Below the pieces are notes generated by a model. It was not told the DNA's origin, did not search any database, and saw only the letters and a program-made list of their open reading frames with translations. Shown piece by piece: positions 1 to 7,066 of a stretch of 35,259 nucleotides of DNA. The number at the start of each line of letters is the position of its first letter. The first letter of the stretch is position 1. The DNA is from Chloroflexota bacterium (GTDB lineage: Bacteria; Chloroflexota; Anaerolineae; Caldilineales; Caldilineaceae): the NCBI GenBank assembly GCA_018969295.1, contig JAGWYN010000042.1, forward strand, positions 1 through 35,259, in the 5' to 3' direction. The position numbers and the translations under genes were made by a program.

Positions 1-525
1 CAGCGCCAGCGGATCGGGATTGCGCGCGCGCTGATTTTGCATCCGAAGCTGTTGATTCTGGACGAACCGACCTCGGCACTGGATGTGTCGGTGCAGGCGC
101 AGGTGCTCAATCTGCTGCTCGACCTGCAGCAGCGGTTGGGGTTGACCTATCTGCTGATCACCCACGACCTGGGGGTGGTGCACTATCTGTGCGACCGGGC
201 TGCTTTGCTTTATTTGGGGGCGGTCGTCGAACAGGGGCCGATCGACTGGATTTTTCAGGCGCCGAGCCACCCGTACACACGGGCGCTGCTCGACGATGTC
301 CCGTCGGTGGATCCGGATCAACGGATGTTGGAGCGGGTCAGCCTGGAGGCGGACAGCTTCAGCGTGCGCTGGGCAGGCGTGGGGTGCCGCTTTGCCCCCC
401 GCTGCCCCGCTCGGCAGGTTGCGGCCTGTACGACCCTGGAACCACGTCTGGAGGCGCTGGCAGAGAGCGAGCACCGGGTGGCCTGCCATCTGGCCCATCC
501 TCTGTTGGTGGGAGAAAGCGTGTGA
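1..525 (+). CDS. Oligopeptide/dipeptide ABC transporter ATP-binding protein, 3' part (5' end outside window)
   Basis: ATPase subunit of a DppD/DppF-OppD/OppF-type importer, which drives uptake of peptides or similar solutes at the inner face of the membrane. The frame is open from base 1, so the gene begins upstream. What remains starts just after the ABC signature (QRQRIGIARAL), followed by Walker B and D-loop (LLILDEPTSALDVS), the H-loop (LLITHDLGVV) and the oligopeptide-transporter C-terminal extension. That extension has the SHPYTRALL motif and the cysteine pattern GCRFAPRCP...C typical of the family. Walker A is not in the window. It ends 84 bases before the hydantoinase-like gene on the same strand, so the transporter may feed the enzymes downstream; that link is inferred from position only. 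Confidence 0.93.
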   Translation, partial: QRQRIGIARALILHPKLLILDEPTSALDVSVQAQVLNLLLDLQQRLGLTYLLITHDLGVVHYLCDRAALLYLGAVVEQGPIDWIFQAPSHPYTRALLDDVPSVDPDQRMLERVSLEADSFSVRWAGVGCRFAPRCPARQVAACTTLEPRLEALAESEHRVACHLAHPLLVGESV

Positions 526-609
526 ATAGTTTTTTTCAAGGGCGATGCAACAGACGTGTGCAGAGGATCTGCATACTTTTTGAAGATCAAAACGAGGAGA
601 GTGTATCCC

Positions 610-2151
610 ATGCGAATCGGGATCGATGTCGGCGGCACCAACACGGATGCCGTGCTGATGGACGGGCGCACCGTGGTGGGTTGGGCCAAGTCGCCAACGA
701 CGCTGGATGTCAGCAGCGGCATCACGGGGGTGCTTGCCAAGCTGTTGTTTGAAACGGGGGTTGCCCCCAGCGCGATCGCGGCGGTCATGTTGGGGACGAC
801 CCATTTCACCAATGCAGTGGTCGAGCGCCGTTCGCTGAGCCGCACGGCTGTGGTGCGGGTGGGCCTGCCGGCAACCGGTGCGTTGCGCCCATTTGTGGAT
901 TGGCCCAAAGACCTGGTGGAGGCCATCGGCGGGGTCAGCTATCTGGTGCATGGCGGCTACGAATTTGACGGCCGTCCGATCGCTGCGCTGGACGAGGCTG
1001 AGGTGCGCGCAGCGGCCCGCCAGATCCGTGCGGCCGGCATCGACTGTGTGGCGGTGTCGGCGGTCTTCTCGCCTGTCAACACCGACCAGGAGATCCAAGT
1101 GGCGGCGCTGCTGGCCGACGAAATCCCGGGGGTGCGGGTCAGTCTCTCGCATGAAATCGGGCGGATCGGCCTGCTCGAACGAGAGAACGCAGCTGCGATG
1201 AACGCCTGTCTGGTGCATCTGGCCGAGCGGATTGTCAACTCCTTTCGGCGGGCGCTGCAGGAGCTGGGAATCTCGGCCCCTTTCTTCATCAGCCAGAATG
1301 ACGGCACGCTGATGAGCGCTGAATTTGTCGAAAAATATCCGGTGCTGACCTTTGCATCGGGGCCGACCAACAGCATGCGAGGAGCCGCTTTTCTGTCAGG
1401 GGTCAAGGATGGGGTGGTGGTCGACATTGGGGGGACCACCTCAGATGTCGGTGTGTTGGTCAACGGCTTCCCGCGCGATGCCTCGGTCGCCGTGCGGGTG
1501 GGCGGCGTGCGCACCAACTTTCGCATGCCGGATGTCTTTTCGTTTGGGCTGGGGGGGGGAAGCCATGTCCAGAGCGACCCACTGCAGATAGGCCCGCGCA
1601 GTGTCGGCTACGAGATCACCCGGCGGGCGTTGGTCTTTGGCGGCAGCGACCTGACAGCCTCCGATGTGGCGGTAGCGGCAGGGTTGGCGGACATCGGCGA
1701 CCGCAGCCGTGTGGCCCACCTGGACCCGGCCTTTGTGGCCGCAGCGGTGGCGCGCATGACGGAGATGATCGAAGCCAGCATCGACCGCATGAAAAGTGCG
1801 GCCGGCGACGTGCCGGTGATTTTGGTGGGCGGCGGCACCCTTTTGGTCGGAGACCGGCTCAACGGTGTCTCCGAGCTGCACCGCCCGGAGCATGCAGCGG
1901 TCGCCAACGCCATCGGCGCGGCGATCGCCCAGGTCGGCGGGGAGGTGGATCGCGTTTTCAGCCTGGACGCAACCCCGCGCGCACAGGCGCTGGTCCAGGC
2001 CAAAGAAGAGGCGGCACAGCGTGTGCTGCGCGAGGGCGCGCTGCCCGAATCGGTGGAGATCGTCGAGGTGGAAGAGATCCCGCTGGCCTATCTGCCGGGC
2101 AATGCTGTGCGCATCCGGGTCAAAGCGGTTGGGGCGTTGGCCCTGGAGTAG
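610..2151 (+). CDS. Hydantoinase/oxoprolinase family protein (HyuA-like), short form
   Basis: Member of the HyuA/5-oxoprolinase family, ATP-dependent enzymes that open cyclic amides such as hydantoins or 5-oxoproline. The ATG at 610 is chosen because GAGGAGA lies at 594-600 and the protein then begins MRIGIDVGGTNTDAVL, the family's N-terminal phosphate-binding motif. An upstream in-frame start at 556 would add 18 unlikely residues. A second phosphate-binding motif, VVVDIGGTTSDVGVL, lies near residues 270-285, followed by FGLGGGSHV and VGGGTLLVGDRL. At 513 residues it is shorter than classical HyuA (about 680) but fits the short group commonly found beside DUF917 genes. Two DUF917 genes follow directly with a 5-base gap, so an operon is likely. 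The substrate cannot be read from the sequence. Confidence 0.9.
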   Translation: MRIGIDVGGTNTDAVLMDGRTVVGWAKSPTTLDVSSGITGVLAKLLFETGVAPSAIAAVMLGTTHFTNAVVERRSLSRTAVVRVGLPATGALRPFVDWPKDLVEAIGGVSYLVHGGYEFDGRPIAALDEAEVRAAARQIRAAGIDCVAVSAVFSPVNTDQEIQVAALLADEIPGVRVSLSHEIGRIGLLERENAAAMNACLVHLAERIVNSFRRALQELGISAPFFISQNDGTLMSAEFVEKYPVLTFASGPTNSMRGAAFLSGVKDGVVVDIGGTTSDVGVLVNGFPRDASVAVRVGGVRTNFRMPDVFSFGLGGGSHVQSDPLQIGPRSVGYEITRRALVFGGSDLTASDVAVAAGLADIGDRSRVAHLDPAFVAAAVARMTEMIEASIDRMKSAAGDVPVILVGGGTLLVGDRLNGVSELHRPEHAAVANAIGAAIAQVGGEVDRVFSLDATPRAQALVQAKEEAAQRVLREGALPESVEIVEVEEIPLAYLPGNAVRIRVKAVGALALE

Positions 2152-2156
2152 TCCCT

Positions 2157-3272
2157 ATGTGGCAGATCACACGAGAAGATCTGGAGTCGATAGCGATCGG
2201 TGCGGGGATCCTGGGCACAGGAGGAGGGGGCAACCCCTATCTGGGCAAGCTGACCCTGCTGAGCCTGCTCGAAGAGGGGTATCAGGTAGAAGTCGTCGAT
2301 CTGGACACCCTTGCTGACGACGCGCTGGTGACCGAAGTCGGAATGATGGGGGCCCCGACGGTGGGTGTTGAAAAGTTGCCCCACGGGGCGGAGCCGCGCT
2401 GGGCGGTGGAGGCGTTGGAAGGGTACATGGGGCGGCCTCTGGATGCGATTCTCTGCGCCGAGATCGGGGGCTCCAATTCGATTCAGCCGCTGGTCGCCGG
2501 CGCATTGACCGGAAAACCGGTGCTGGACGGCGATTCGATGGGGCGTGCGTTTCCAGAGTTGCAGATGAGCACGCACTGTATTGCGGGTGTGCCGCCGGTC
2601 CCTGCCGTCTTGGTCGATGAAAAAAACAACCGGGTGATCTTCAGCGCCATCACCGACCCGTCGACGTTGGAGCGGTATGCCCGTGACCTGTGCGTGTTGA
2701 TGGGCTGCACCGCCGAGCTGGCCATGGGGGTGATGACGGGGGCGCAGGTCAAGCGGTCAGCGGTGCGCCACACCCTCTCTTTGGCCAGACGATTGGGGGA
2801 TGCGGTGCGGGCGGCGCGGGCCGCCAAAGAGCCGATGGCCGACGCTGTGCTGGCGGTGACTGGTGGGAGCGAACTGTTTTCCGGCAAACTGGTGGATGTG
2901 CAGCGACGCACCGTCGCCGGCTTTGCGCGCGGGGAGCTGGTGGTGGAAGGGGCGGGGCAGTACCGTCGGCAGTGGCTGCAGGTGGCCTTTCAGAACGAAA
3001 ACCTGGTGGCGTGGGCAGGCGACGATCGGGGGCAGCGCGGACGCGTCGTGTGCTCGGTCCCTGACCTGATCTGTATCGTTGAAAGCGAGACAGGCGAGCC
3101 GATCACCACCGAACAGCTGCGCTATGGGCTGCGGGTGACGGTGCTGGGCATCCCCTGTTCGGACAAACTGCGCACCCCCGCTGCACTGGCGGTCGTCGGG
3201 CCTGCGGCCTTTGGCTACCCGGAAGTCCACTTTGTGCCGATGCCCAAGGTAGCTGGGGTCGGCATCGAATAA
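2157..3272 (+). CDS. DUF917 family protein (S-methyl thiohydantoin desulfurase family), copy 1
   Basis: 371-residue protein of the DUF917 family (PF06032), a family since linked to S-methyl-thiohydantoin desulfurase activity. The glycine-rich start IGAGILGTGGGGNPYLGKL (about residues 14-32), the EIGGSNSIQPL and GDSMGRAFPELQM motifs, and a C-terminal block ETGEPITTEQLRYG are all family hallmarks. The ATG at 2157 lies five bases after the hydantoinase stop, which suggests translational coupling. It is followed after 17 bases by a second, diverged copy. The pair next to a HyuA-like protein is a recurring arrangement; the exact reaction here and whether the two copies form a heteromer are unknown. 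Confidence 0.9.
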   Translation: MWQITREDLESIAIGAGILGTGGGGNPYLGKLTLLSLLEEGYQVEVVDLDTLADDALVTEVGMMGAPTVGVEKLPHGAEPRWAVEALEGYMGRPLDAILCAEIGGSNSIQPLVAGALTGKPVLDGDSMGRAFPELQMSTHCIAGVPPVPAVLVDEKNNRVIFSAITDPSTLERYARDLCVLMGCTAELAMGVMTGAQVKRSAVRHTLSLARRLGDAVRAARAAKEPMADAVLAVTGGSELFSGKLVDVQRRTVAGFARGELVVEGAGQYRRQWLQVAFQNENLVAWAGDDRGQRGRVVCSVPDLICIVESETGEPITTEQLRYGLRVTVLGIPCSDKLRTPAALAVVGPAAFGYPEVHFVPMPKVAGVGIE

Positions 3273-3289
3273 ACAAGGAGAGAACAACC

Positions 3290-4363
3290 ATGCGTCGTAC
3301 CATTGGCGTTCGAGAGATCGAAGACATTGCGTTGGGGGCGGCCGTGCTGGGGACTGGCGGCGGGGGCGATCCCTACATCGGTCGGCTGATGGCTGTGCAG
3401 GCCATTGAAGACTTTGGGCCGGTCGAACTGGTCTCTCTGGAGGAGGTCGACGACGATGACTGGTCGGTCGCGATCGCCATGATGGGGGCACCGACGGTGA
3501 TGGTCGAAAAAATCCCAGGGGGCAAGGAGGCAGAGCATGCCTTTCGCTCGATCGAAAGCTTTCTGGGCCGCCCGATCCGCTACCTTTACTCGATCGAGGC
3601 CGGGGGCATCAACTCGACGATCCCGATCGCGCTGGCGGCCCAGCTGCGCATGCCCATGATCGACCTGGATGGCATGGGGCGGGCCTTCCCGGAGATCCAG
3701 ATGGTCACCCACACCCTGTTTGGGATCACGGCGACGCCCTTCACCATGGCGGACGAAAAAGGCAACAGCGCAGTGCTTTCCACAGTGGACAACCGCTGGA
3801 TGGAGACCTTTGCGCGCAGCATCGCCGTCAACATGGGGGCCACGGCGCATATTGCCGCCTATGCGGCGTCGGGCCGCCAGCAAAAAGAGGCCGCCGTGCG
3901 CGGCACGATGACCCTGGCGGAGACGATCGGGCGCACGATTCGCGAGGCCCGGGCCGCCCATGTCGATGTCGTTGCCCGGCTCTGTGCCGTGACGCAAGGA
4001 CAGGTGATCTTTCAGGGCAAGGTGGTCGATGTACAGCGGCGTACTGTGGCGGGCTTTGCGCGCGGGGAAGCCATTCTGGAGGGCATCGGTGTGGATGCAG
4101 GCAGTCAGATGAGCATCGAGTTTCAGAATGAAAACCTGATCGCTCGCCGCGACGGCAACGTCAAGGTCAGCGTGCCCGATCTGATCTCGATGGTGGAGGA
4201 GGAGACCGGCGAGCCCATCACCACAGAAGGGCTGCGCTACGGTTTCCGGGTCAATGTGATTGGGATGCCCAGCCACCCGCACTGGCGCACGCCAGCTGGG
4301 CTGGCGGTGGTAGGCCCCCGCTATTTTGGCTACGACGTCGATTTTGTCCCGGTCGAAGCTTGA
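3290..4363 (+). CDS. DUF917 family protein (S-methyl thiohydantoin desulfurase family), copy 2
   Basis: Second DUF917 protein, 357 residues, starting at an ATG preceded by AAGGAGAGAAC. It repeats the landmarks of its neighbour: LGAAVLGTGGGGDPYIGRL near the start, EAGGINSTIPI, DLDGMGRAFPEIQM, VVDVQRRTVAGFARGE and the C-terminal ETGEPITTEGLRYGFRV. The two copies agree at these blocks but differ widely between them, so this is an old duplication rather than a recent one. It is the last gene of the catabolic cluster; the next gene is a glycosyltransferase starting 3-12 bases later depending on the start chosen. Function is inferred only at family level. Confidence 0.9.
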   Translation: MRRTIGVREIEDIALGAAVLGTGGGGDPYIGRLMAVQAIEDFGPVELVSLEEVDDDDWSVAIAMMGAPTVMVEKIPGGKEAEHAFRSIESFLGRPIRYLYSIEAGGINSTIPIALAAQLRMPMIDLDGMGRAFPEIQMVTHTLFGITATPFTMADEKGNSAVLSTVDNRWMETFARSIAVNMGATAHIAAYAASGRQQKEAAVRGTMTLAETIGRTIREARAAHVDVVARLCAVTQGQVIFQGKVVDVQRRTVAGFARGEAILEGIGVDAGSQMSIEFQNENLIARRDGNVKVSVPDLISMVEEETGEPITTEGLRYGFRVNVIGMPSHPHWRTPAGLAVVGPRYFGYDVDFVPVEA

Positions 4364-4366
4364 CCC

Positions 4367-5521
4367 TTGCGCGACATGAATGGCGCTTTGAAGCCGCTGC
4401 AAAACCGTCTCCGGATGGCACTGGTGCACGACTGGCTCAACCAGATGGGCGGCGCGGAGAAGGTGCTCGAAGTGCTGGTCGGGCTTTTTCCTGGGGTGCC
4501 GGTCTACACAAGCATGTACGACCGCCAGGCCCTGCCCTCTGCCTACCAGCAGTGGGAGATCCGCACGACCTTTATGCAGCGACTGCCAGGGGTCCTGCAC
4601 CACCACCAGCGCTATCTGCCGCTCTACCCGGTTGCCTTTTCTCGCACCGACCTGAGCGAATACGATCTGGTGCTCAGCAACAAGAGCGGCTTCTGCCATG
4701 GTGTCCAGACTGCCCGTTCGCAGCGCCGTGCCTTGCACGTCTGCTACTGTCTGACGCCGACCCGTTTTCTCTGGCTTTTTGACCACTATCGTGTGCGCGA
4801 GCAGATTCACCCGCTCCTGAGTGCCGGGCTGCAGCCGTTGCTGGCGTGGTTGCGGCGCTGGGACTATGCGGCGGCCCAGCGCGTCGACCATTTCATTGCG
4901 ATCAGCAGCGAAATTCAACGACGGATCCGGACGATCTACGGACGAGAGAGCGTCGTCATCCACCCCCCGGTGGACACCGACTACTTCCAGCCGGCGCAGC
5001 GTCTGGTGGCTGGCGACTACTATTTGATTGTCAGCCGGCTGATCCCGTACAAACGGATCGACCTGGCGGTGCAGGCCTTTGCTGGGTTGCCCGGCGAAAA
5101 GCTGGTCGTTGTCGGCGACGGTCGCGACCGGGCCGAGCTGGCGGCACGAGCGACCCCCAATGTCGCCTTTTTGGGCTGGCAGCCGCGCGAGCGGGTGCGA
5201 GACCTGCTGCAGCGCTGTCGTGCCTTTCTGTTTCCTGGGCTGGAAGATTTTGGCATTGCACCGGTCGAAGCGTTGAGCGCCGGCCGGCCGGTGATCGCTT
5301 TTGCAGGAGGGGGCGCGCTCGACACCATCCTCCCTGGGCAGACAGGCGAGCTCTTCTCTGAGCAGCGTGCAGAGAGCTTGCAGGAGGCGCTGCGGCTCTT
5401 TGACTGGCAGGCGTACGCGCCGGAAGAGTGCCGAGCGCAGGCCGAACGCTTCAGCACGGCGGCGTTCCGGCACAAGCTGCTGGCGTACCTGGACACTGTG
5501 TTGGCTCTGTCTGATGTATAA
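4367..5521 (+). CDS. Glycosyltransferase family 4 protein
   Basis: GT-B fold retaining glycosyltransferase of family 4, probably adding a sugar to a lipid-linked polysaccharide precursor in the cytoplasm. The N-terminal motif MALVHDWLNQMGGAEKVLE and the acceptor-side pattern are typical of WbaZ-like mannosyl/hexosyl transferases. The donor-binding domain shows IVSRLIPYKRIDLAVQAF, VVVGDG and the E-x7-E motif within GLEDFGIAPVEALSAGRPV. The start is uncertain: TTG at 4367, ATG at 4376 and ATG at 4415 are all in frame, and homologues usually begin right at the motif that follows 4415. It opens the exopolysaccharide gene run. A promoter-like TATAAT for the next genes lies in its last codons. Confidence 0.9.
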   Translation: MRDMNGALKPLQNRLRMALVHDWLNQMGGAEKVLEVLVGLFPGVPVYTSMYDRQALPSAYQQWEIRTTFMQRLPGVLHHHQRYLPLYPVAFSRTDLSEYDLVLSNKSGFCHGVQTARSQRRALHVCYCLTPTRFLWLFDHYRVREQIHPLLSAGLQPLLAWLRRWDYAAAQRVDHFIAISSEIQRRIRTIYGRESVVIHPPVDTDYFQPAQRLVAGDYYLIVSRLIPYKRIDLAVQAFAGLPGEKLVVVGDGRDRAELAARATPNVAFLGWQPRERVRDLLQRCRAFLFPGLEDFGIAPVEALSAGRPVIAFAGGGALDTILPGQTGELFSEQRAESLQEALRLFDWQAYAPEECRAQAERFSTAAFRHKLLAYLDTVLALSDV

Positions 5522-5522
5522 T
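5517..5522 (+). promoter_or_regulatory. Candidate -10 box upstream of the Wzz-like genes
   Basis: A perfect TATAAT overlaps the stop codon of the glycosyltransferase gene, about 95 bases before the first Wzz-like start. The hexamer 17 bases upstream is a poor -35 match, so this is either a weak or activated promoter or chance. Confidence 0.35.
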
Positions 5523-5570
5523 GGCTGTACAGACCGCACCCGGCAGGTCGTCTGAAGCAGGAGAGCGCCC

Positions 5571-5624
5571 ATGAGCAGCGAACCAAGGCTGGAAGGGTCA
5601 ACAGGGCACAGGGCATGGAATTGA
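5571..5624 (+). CDS. Possible 17-codon leader ORF overlapping the Wzz-like start
   Basis: A short frame starts at an ATG preceded by AGGAG at 5559-5563 (seven bases of spacing) and ends with TGA at 5622-5624. It overlaps the ATG at 5615 of the Wzz-like gene in another frame. The larger gene lacks a good ribosome site of its own, so translation could be coupled by termination and re-initiation. The peptide itself has no recognisable feature. This is inference from spacing; the frame is short enough to occur by chance. Confidence 0.35.
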   Translation: MSSEPRLEGSTGHRAWN

Positions 5625-6301
5625 AAGCGTACGGTGTCATTTTCAAACGGCGCGGTTGGCTGCCTGTGGGGCTGGCGCTGTTGGTGGGGGTGCTGAGTCT
5701 GATTCAACTGCGTCCATGGCAGCCTACCCCGCCGGTCTATACGGCCTCTCTGCGCATGTTGGTCGGCGTGTTGCCGGCCGCCGAACAGGATGTGGCCGCC
5801 TACGACCCACGCTACTATGCCTGGTTGACCAGCGAGTATCTGGTCGACGACTTCACCGAGGTGGTGCGCAGCCAGCTCTTCGCCGAACGGGTCAGCCAGC
5901 GGCTGCAAGGCCTTTCGCTCCCACCGGGGGTGATCCAAAGCAGCGCTGCGACCGGCAAACTGCACCGGATCATCACGCTCAATTTTACGTGGGGGGACGC
6001 TACACAGATCGAGGCGGTTGCGCGAGCGGCGGCCGACGAGCTGACGCAAAACACGGGCTTTTATTTTCAGCAGCTGGGCACCGATCGTGCAGGGGTGACG
6101 CTCTTGGACGGGCCGACGGTGGGGGTGGTCGGGCGCAGCGTGCGGGAACAGATCGAATTCCCGCTGCGTGTGCTGCTGGCGTTTCTGGCTGGGGTAGGGC
6201 TGATCTTTTGGTTGCACTACCTGGATGGGTCGATTCGGCTGGAAGAGGAGCTGGAAGCGCTTGGAATCCCGGTGCTGGGGAGTATCCCTCGGCGCCGGTA
6301 G
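5615..6301 (+). CDS. Wzz/chain-length-determinant-like membrane protein, first copy
   Basis: 228-residue polysaccharide co-polymerase of the Wzz type, expected in the cytoplasmic membrane where it sets chain length or couples polymerisation to export. It has an N-terminal membrane segment (about residues 16-32, LPVGLALLVGVLSLIQL), a periplasmic or outside alpha/beta domain, and a second membrane segment near residues 187-203 (PLRVLLAFLAGVGLIFWL). The cytoplasmic tail ends LEALGIPVLGSIPRRR, a typical Wzz C-terminus. A second, related gene follows after about 50 bases, and a CpsD-like kinase lies further down, as in Gram-positive-type capsule loci where the two halves of Wzc are separate proteins. 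The start overlaps a short possible leader frame. Confidence 0.8.
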   Translation: MELKAYGVIFKRRGWLPVGLALLVGVLSLIQLRPWQPTPPVYTASLRMLVGVLPAAEQDVAAYDPRYYAWLTSEYLVDDFTEVVRSQLFAERVSQRLQGLSLPPGVIQSSAATGKLHRIITLNFTWGDATQIEAVARAAADELTQNTGFYFQQLGTDRAGVTLLDGPTVGVVGRSVREQIEFPLRVLLAFLAGVGLIFWLHYLDGSIRLEEELEALGIPVLGSIPRRR

Positions 6302-6353
6302 TGGACTGTCGGCAGGGAACACCTGCCTGGTTTGGGGGCAAAAGAGGTGCGGT

Positions 6354-7046
6354 GTGACGTTACAGGAATATGGGCGGATTCTCCGCAGGTGGGGCTGGCT
6401 GGTTGTGCTGGGTCTGCTGCTGGGGGCGACGGCTGCTTTTGGCATCAGCGCTGTCCAGAAGGAACTTTACCAGGCCGTGGTGGAAGTCAGCACGGTGCCT
6501 GCTCGGCCGGACTGGGGATTGGGCAACACGGCCAAGGATCTGATGCGCAATTTCACGGCCAATCTCAAGACGCCTGAGATCGCTTCGCGCGTGATTGCCC
6601 GTCAACAGCTCGACATGAACCCCTACGATCTGTTGGCCGACACGCAGATCGAACCGGATTCCAGCACCTTTACGATCAAAGTGCAGGTGCGCAACGCCGA
6701 CGGGGAGGTTGCCAAGCAGGCAGCTTTGGGGTTTGCCGACGAGTTTCTCGAAGAGCGGACTGCCTACTACGCCCAGCTCGACAAGAGCGACCGCATCGAG
6801 GTCAAGATTCGCAGCCGGGACATCGGCTACAGCCAGATCCAGCCCAAGCCATTGCTCAACGCAGTGGCCGGGGCTGTGCTGGGGCTGCTGCTGGGGATCG
6901 GGCTGGTGCTGCTGCTGACCTGGATGGAGGCGGATCTGCTGCGCACGCCTGCGGCGGTTGAACGCTCGCTGGGGTTGCCGGTGCTCGGCGCGATCCCGCG
7001 CGTCCGTGCAGGCGTCGCCCGTGCGGACGCTGCAAAGACTGTCTGA
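6354..7046 (+). CDS. Wzz/chain-length-determinant-like membrane protein, second copy
   Basis: 230-residue Wzz-type protein. The GTG at 6354 is chosen because AAAGAGGTG at 6341-6349 is the ribosome site and the protein then begins VTLQEYGRILRRWGWLVVLG, the usual Wzz N-terminus leading into the first membrane segment (about residues 14-31). A longer in-frame start at 6225 would overlap the previous gene and add unlikely sequence. The second membrane segment is near residues 175-191 (AVLGLLLGIGLVLLLTW), followed by a cytoplasmic tail ending in LGLPVLGAIPRVR. Tandem Wzz-like genes may form mixed oligomers or regulate different chain lengths; the sequence does not say which. Confidence 0.82.
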   Translation: MTLQEYGRILRRWGWLVVLGLLLGATAAFGISAVQKELYQAVVEVSTVPARPDWGLGNTAKDLMRNFTANLKTPEIASRVIARQQLDMNPYDLLADTQIEPDSSTFTIKVQVRNADGEVAKQAALGFADEFLEERTAYYAQLDKSDRIEVKIRSRDIGYSQIQPKPLLNAVAGAVLGLLLGIGLVLLLTWMEADLLRTPAAVERSLGLPVLGAIPRVRAGVARADAAKTV

Positions 7047-7066
7047 GCGGCTCTGCCGAATTCTTC

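Noticed and set aside
3215..6445. 1,076-codon frame on the minus strand
   Set aside because: It lies opposite well-supported genes (DUF917, GT4, Wzz) and is a codon-composition shadow in GC-rich DNA, with His/Gln/Arg/Pro-rich nonsense sequence.
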